24,380 bases of DNA from positions 1 through 24,380 of the forward strand of contig JAAVTG010000277.1 in assembly GCA_011947345.1 (NCBI GenBank), given 5' to 3'. Under the pieces are notes generated by a model that had not been told where the DNA came from, did not search any database, and saw only the letters and a list, made by a program, of their open reading frames with translations. The DNA is from Phytophthora quininea. Its lineage: Eukaryota > Oomycota > Peronosporomycetes > Peronosporales > Peronosporaceae. Positions within the stretch are counted from its first letter, which is position 1. Each line of letters begins with the position of its first letter. A program made the translations under genes and the position numbers. Shown here in pieces: positions 19,184 through 24,380 of the stretch.

Positions 19184-20698
19184 GCCCAGTCGGTACGTGA
19201 CGTCCTGTCCTGGCGTCACAGCCACGTGGTATTTGCTCAAGATGCTGGCGGTGGCGATTTTCATCTCCATCATGGCGAGTTTAACGCCCAGGCATAGTCG
19301 TGGCCCGGCACCGAACAACGTGAACTTGTACGGGAAACAGCGACGATCTTGCCGGTGACCGCATCGATCCATCGCTCCGGTTTGAACTCCTTCGCATCCG
19401 AACCCCACACGTGTTCTAGCCGTCCCATGGAGTAGGCGGACCACGATGCAGCCTGGCCAGCTTTTACTTCAGTGCCATCGCACAGAACGACGTCTTGCAG
19501 AGCTGAGCGCATGTTGGTCGGGACCGCGGGGTACAGACGTAGTGTCTCCTTTAAAGACGCTTCCAAGTACACCAACTCGTTCGCTTGCTGCATCGACGGA
19601 GACGCGATCGATCCAGCGGCAAGTCCCGGCAGCTTCGTCTTGATCTCGTCACGGATCTTCTCTTCAGTCTCAGGATGCAGACTCAACGCGTAAAAGAACC
19701 AGGACAGTGCGGTTGCAGTGGTGTCCCGACCAGCGAACATGAACGCCACCACAATGTCTCGTAGATCTTTGGGGTCGATCTCCTCACCTGTTTTTCGGTC
19801 GTCACCAGCTTTCCGGTTGTCACCAGCTTTCCGGTCGTCATCGCTGACGCCGTCCAAGAACAAGGAGATGATATCTCGCTTCTTGACGTCTCCAGTTTGC
19901 ATCGCTTGGCGCTGCTTCAGTGACCGAGAGATGATGCCGTAGCACGTATCGTCGATCACTTGGATGCACTTGTTGAACTCCCGTTCTTCGGCGATATTCA
20001 TCCACGCCTTGGTCTTCCACACACATCGAGGCTCAAGAAACCTTTCAAACAGTCGTTGTTGTGCGAAATTGAAGGCGGCTTCGACCGGGTGCTCGCTGTC
20101 GGCCTCCAGACCGCCGAACCTGATGCCAAAGGCGATTTCAGCGATCACTTCGAACGTGAACCGGTTGAGCAGCTTGACCAGATCCAACGACTTGTTAGCC
20201 ATCGCAGCACGGTCGAAGATGTCGTGCAGAGTCTCGAGATGGCCTTGCACCACGACGGCCATGAACTCTCGCAGTCCCGCATCGAGAACAAGTTGCTGGC
20301 TATTTTGCGTTGACGGATCCACTTATGACCGTCCACAGCGAAGATGCCGTCGCCTAAGAGACCTTGCAGCACTTCATGCATGTACTCGCCCTTGCCGAAG
20401 CTACTGGCTTGAGTGGACAAGATGTCCTCGACGACTTTGGGGTTGCTGATGATGAACTCCCCGGACGACCGACCAGTTCAAACAGCCACGTTCGGCCGTG
20501 CATCTGCTCGGTCCAAGCTGCTTCCCAGTCGTAGTAGCGGTCTTCATGTTTGATAGCAGACAGAGTATCGCCGAACAGAGGAAGCGAATCGCCATGACGA
20601 GCGACGCGCTTCGACTCGGGGAAGAACAACTGACTACCGACGTAAAGAGCGATCGAGATCGACGCTGCATACACCGCCACGGTGGTGGAGTCTGCCAT
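19133..20698 (-). CDS. Cytochrome P450 (fatty-acid hydroxylase type, CYP86/CYP94-like)
   Basis: Three single-base restorations (20459-20462, 20274, 19332-19334) give one 522-residue frame from the ATG at 20698. A hydrophobic anchor spans about residues 7-26. The I-helix AGRDTT (about residue 320), the K-helix ETLR (about 385), PERW, and the heme-binding FGAGPRLCLG with the axial Cys near 470 are all present. Sequence style resembles plant-type omega-hydroxylases and oomycete P450s related to them; substrate is inferred only by family. A hexapeptide repeat (RKAGDN/D) lies in the variable region around 290. It is convergent with the F-box-like gene and overlaps its last 51 bases. It is divergent from the GH31 gene with 161 bases between ATGs. 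Confidence 0.88.
19783..19836 (-). repeat. 18-bp tandem repeat inside the P450
   Basis: Two nearly identical 18-base units (GTCACCAGCTTTCCGGTT at 19801-19818; the second at 19819-19836 ends in C) follow a degenerate third copy at 19783-19800. They encode hexapeptides such as RKAGDN in a surface loop. Units of whole codons keep the frame. Confidence 0.85.
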
Positions 20699-20714
20699 GG
20701 TCGACGGTATCTGC

Positions 20715-20722
20715 AAAGTGAA
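20715..20722 (-). promoter_or_regulatory. Oomycete-type initiator of the P450 gene
   Basis: The minus strand reads TTCACTTT, an exact match to YTCANTYY, 17-24 nt before the ATG at 20698. Confidence 0.4.
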
Positions 20723-20859
20723 AAGTCAGACTTCCGGGATTGCAAGTACTGGACTGGACTGGATCTCTTCTTGAATTTCATGAAGCAAAGTGTGAAGGTG
20801 GACAAGCGGAGACCATGCTGGTGGTGGTGGCCAATCAAGGCAAGTGGTAGTCGTGTGTC

Positions 20860-23800
20860 ATGGTGGTGCAAATGTGGGGCCTCAAATCAGTCCCCACCAC
20901 CGGCAAACAAGCTCACGATGCTGGGAAGCTGCTGTACAGCGTCTTGCTGCTAGCGTTTATCACCTGGACAGTTGTTGACGCCGCGACGTCGCCTGAGGAC
21001 CACGGCAGCCATGGCGGCTTCAGCTTCCTCTATCAAACGCGATCGTGGACGCAGCCAGCAATCCACTACAACACGGGCACGGGATGGACCAAGCAGCCAC
21101 TGCAGCCGAGTGCTTCTGGGGGCAACTTGTCGTCTGCTGACGGCTGGTTCCAATACGACCTCCCCACGGCGTCGTTCGTTCAGCTCGCTTTCAGTGATGG
21201 TGGTGGTGTTTGGGACGAAAGGGTCGACGTCGACTCAATACTGTCAGCTCCTGGAACGTACGTGTTTTCCGACCAGAACAACGACAGTAAATATGTTACA
21301 GGGGCAGGATATTCCGTGGTGTCTGCGAGTGAGAAGGGCGGAGTATTGACGATCCACTTGGTTGTGAATTCCGGTTTGAAAGAGACCTCCTATGGTGATG
21401 ACATTGCAGAACTCCTGGTGGTGGTCGACATGACAGCACGTGAGAATATTCAGGTGAAGATTACGGATAAGAACGTACCTCGATGGGAAGTGCCAACGAG
21501 TCTGTTTCCTGCTGGATCATTAGGGAAGAAAGCCTCGACAAGTGCTGCATCAACTCGGCTGTACGAGTTTAACTACACGAACAATCCGTTCACGTTTCAA
21601 GTGTCTCGGAAGTCGGACGGCTACACGCTCTTCGACTCGTCAGGGTTGTCACTGGTGATGAAAGACCAATATCTCCAAGTCTCCACTATGGTAGGCAGCG
21701 ACCTGAGCGTCTATGGGATCGGTGAAAGCACTCGTGACACTTTCAAGATGGTTTCAGGGGAGAAATACACACTGTGGGCTCGTGACCAGGTCTCTTCCGA
21801 GCCAAATGTGAATACGTATGGATCCCACCCGTTCTTCTTGGGAGTAAACACTGCGGGGCAAGCGCATGGTGTGCTGCTGCTCAATAGCAACGGAATGGAT
21901 GTGACCGTGGAAAGGGTTGCCTTGTTTATCAAGTGATTGGCGGCGTGCTAGACTTCAATATCATGGTAGGACCGACGCCTACAGACGTGATTTCCCAGTA
22001 CACACACCTGATCGGTCGTCCAAAGCTCATGCCGTACTGGTCCTATGGATTCCACCAATGTCGGTGGGGATATACTTCCGTTAAAGATCTACGGACGGTG
22101 GTGAAGAACTATGTCGATAACAAGCTCCCTTTGGATGTGATTTGGTCGGACATCGATTACATGGACAGATTTCACGACTTTACTGTCGACAACACTAACT
22201 TCTCGGGTTTAGCAGCGTTCGTGGACGAACTTCACGCTACCGATCGGAAGTACGTGCCTATCATTGATCCTGGCATCCCAAGCGATGTTAACGACTACGC
22301 TTACAGAAGAGGACTGGAGATGGACATCTTTATCAAGAGTCCTAGTGGAGATCCCTTCTTAGGCCAAGTATGGCCAGGTCCAACCTTCTTCCCGGACTTT
22401 TTGCATCCCAACACCTCGGCGTATTGGAGTGAACAACTTCGTCGGTTGCACACGAGCGTTAACTTTGATGGTCTGTGGATCGACATGAACGAGCTCGCCA
22501 ATTTCTGTCCTGGAGTCGCGTGCGTCCGCGACGCCTTCGCTACGTGTCCGAAGGCTGGAAACAGCACCACCATGACGACCTGCTGCTTGAATTGTGTCGC
22601 TAATGAAACCAAGTACGACCACCCGCCGTTCGCTATCAACAATGCCAACAAACGCGACCCAATCTACAACAAAGCCATCTCTCCAAACGCACTGCAATCC
22701 GAAGGTATTCGGCAGTACGATTCCCACAATTTGTACGGTCTCGCCGAGTCCATCGTTACCAATTCTATCCAAGAAGAATTGACCAACAAGAGATCGTTTG
22801 TGTTGTCTCGATCTACGTTCCCAGGCAGTGGAGTGCACGTGGCCCATTGGACAGGAGATAACGCGGCGACTTGGAACGATTTAAGGTGGTCGATCCCTGC
22901 TATTCTCAAGTTTGGGTTGTTTAGTATCCCCATGGTCGGAGCAGACATTTGCGGTTTCTCGGGGACTTCCAACATGGAGCTATGCGCTCGATGGACTGCA
23001 CTTGGATCCTTCTATCCATTCTCTCGCAATCACAACATTTTGGGGCTCCATCTCAGGAAACGTACGTCTGGCCGGAAGTGGTTGCTGTAGGGAGAAAATT
23101 TATCGGAATGAGGTATCGCCTCCTGCCCTACATCTATACGCTGGGTTACCATGCTCACAAGACAGGAGTCCCTATTGCTCGGCCATTGTTGATGGAGTTT
23201 CCAGCAGATACGACGACGCACAGTATTGACCATCAGTTCATGCTTGGCGATGCCCTTCTCATTACCCCGGTGCTGTTTCAAGCCGCGAGTTCAGTCACCG
23301 GATACTCCCCGAAGGGAATTTGGTACGACATGTTCGATCACTCACGTATTGAGACTTCCGGTGCAGCAGTGACACTACCAGTGACTTTGTACGATATGCC
23401 AGTGCATATTCGAGGAGGCTGCATCCTCGCGATGCACCAAGCTGCGTTAACAACTGCTGCAGCACGGTTAACATCATTTGATATTGTAATTGCACTATCA
23501 AATCAAGGAGAGGCCAACGGAGACTTATACCTGGATGACGGCGAGCAAATCAACAATCCTAATGCTACGATCGTCCAGTTTCAAGCGGCTTTGGGCGTCT
23601 TCATGTCCACCGTTCAGCGTAGTGACGACGTCAGTACGCAGTCACGTTTAGTGAACAAGATCATCATATTCGGCGTCAAAACACTTCCATTGAGGGTGTC
23701 AATGGGGGTTATTTCGACTTATAATGCCACTACGCAACGGCTGGAGATCAGTGTCGCTGGAGTTAACCAAATGATCTCCAGCAATTTCACGGTCGCGTGG

Positions 23801-24019
23801 GGTAGTCGTTCACTATGGATTCTCGATCCTGGAGGTGTTTCCGCTGTAGACGCTGCTCTGGCGACGTCTCCAGTTGACCTCCGCGTGAGGGTCGTAATTC
23901 AAGGTGAACTTCATCAATCCGGTAGCGTTCATTTTCTAGTGTTCATCGCAACAAACGCATTAGAAATATGTCAATCCCAGCAGCAGAACAGTGGTCGTGC
24001 CTTGAGAACCGAGTGGTAA
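20860..24019 (+). CDS. Secreted GH31 alpha-glucosidase with N-terminal CBM25-like module
   Basis: After two restored bases (21924-21927, and G4 for G5 at 23042-23045) the frame encodes 1,053 residues from the ATG at 20860. Residues 24-41 are hydrophobic and end VVDA-A, a signal peptide with a long N-region; M5 is an alternative start. Residues about 55-137 (SWTQPAIHYNTGTGWT, FSDGGGVWDE) look like a CBM25 starch-binding module. The GH31 part has WSDIDYMDRF, nucleophile D542 in LWIDMNE, and acid/base D667 in HWTGDN, followed by PMVGADICGF. GH31 enzymes hydrolyse alpha-glucosidic bonds, so a secreted starch or maltodextrin glucosidase is likely. A Cys-rich insert follows the nucleophile (about 550-580). 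The last 49 bases overlap the opposite gene. Confidence 0.88.
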
Positions 24020-24380
24020 TGCACTTGCTCGCGCATACGCAACTGAGCTTTGGTTTTCACATGCATGGCCTTCACGAGAATATTGTACACTGCCGCACGC
24101 TCTGCCAACGGATCGATGGTCAAAATCGCCTAAAAGATAACGTAAAGATAAGAACTTTGACTGAGCAGAAAGAAGCAAAGCAACGCACGTCTCGGACTGC
24201 AGAGAGCGGCACGACTCCTTCTGGTCCACATCTCGCTGCTCCAACTCGCTTTTGACAAGATATCCAAGTGAGTAAAACAATACAACACAAGAACGATAAC
24301 CCCCATTACCTCAACACCAGGCAGTAAAAGTCTTGGATCTCCTTGAAATGCTGCGTGCGGATCGTCTTGACAAAGAATCC
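23971..24380 (-). CDS. 3' end of an unidentified multi-exon gene (partial)
   Basis: Three likely exons are on the minus strand. The first runs from the window edge to 24310 (FFVKTIRTQHFKEIQDFY) and ends at a GTAATG donor. The second is 24189-24248 (ELEQRDVDQKE). The third is 24129-23971 (AILTIDPLAERAAVYN, then VKTKAQLRMREQVHYH), after a TTTTAG acceptor. The introns would be 61 and 59 nt. The phase between the second and third exons misses by one base, as if a base were lost in exon 2; an alternative donor for intron 1 would give a different, less plausible exon 2. Charged helical composition suggests a coiled-coil protein. I do not recognise the family. Confidence 0.5.

Overview
The window reads as eukaryotic nuclear DNA from an oomycete (Phytophthora/Pythium type). 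Genes are dense and mostly intron-poor. The few introns are 59-77 nt with GT..AG ends, and two of them carry a clear CTAAC branch site. The gene set is typical of oomycetes, and several minus-strand genes have an oomycete-like initiator 15-35 nt before the ATG. No prokaryotic signals, tRNA, rRNA, CRISPR array or mobile element was seen. The species assignment is inference.

Layout from left to right. (1) 1-1692, minus: 5' part of a TTC39/IML2-like TPR protein with an N-terminal PDZ-like segment; it runs off the left edge. (2) 1693-2169: divergent promoter region with two inverted repeats. (3) 2170-11398, plus: a giant repetitive surface-type protein of about 3,036 residues in three exons. It has a signal anchor, one EF-hand, two cysteine-pair end modules, 16 nearly perfect 243-bp repeats and four copies of a 909-bp higher-order repeat. 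(4) 11541-12245, minus: PAP2 lipid phosphatase. (5) 12391-13163, minus: three-exon TMEM8/myomaker-like CREST membrane protein. (6) 13757-14863, plus: CAMK-like protein kinase. (7) 14973-16177, minus: membrane lipid kinase of the phytol/dolichol kinase type. (8) 16402-17245, minus: basic/acidic protein of unknown function. (9) 17321-19183, plus: F-box/LRR-like protein. (10) 19133-20698, minus: cytochrome P450 of the fatty-acid hydroxylase type. (11) 20860-24019, plus: secreted GH31 alpha-glucosidase with an N-terminal CBM25-like module. (12) 23971-24380, minus: 3' end of an unidentified multi-exon gene.

Six of these genes are broken by frame changes that a single missing base explains. I count 19, most of them in short homopolymers and especially in C5/G5 runs read as C4/G4. 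Restoring one base at each makes exon lengths and intron phases agree in every complete gene tested. This looks like residual sequencing or consensus error, not pseudogenes. One further frame change (near 16493) does not fit the rule.

The most novel element is the giant repeat protein. Its two ends carry the same cysteine-pair module, with identical Cys-intron-Cys spacing, around a strongly acidic, nearly aromatic-free array. This suggests an anchored, probably glycosylated, extended or adhesive cell-surface protein that evolved by nested duplication. The other genes are ordinary housekeeping, signalling, lipid or secreted-hydrolase genes, and no shared pathway is evident beyond a loose lipid theme.
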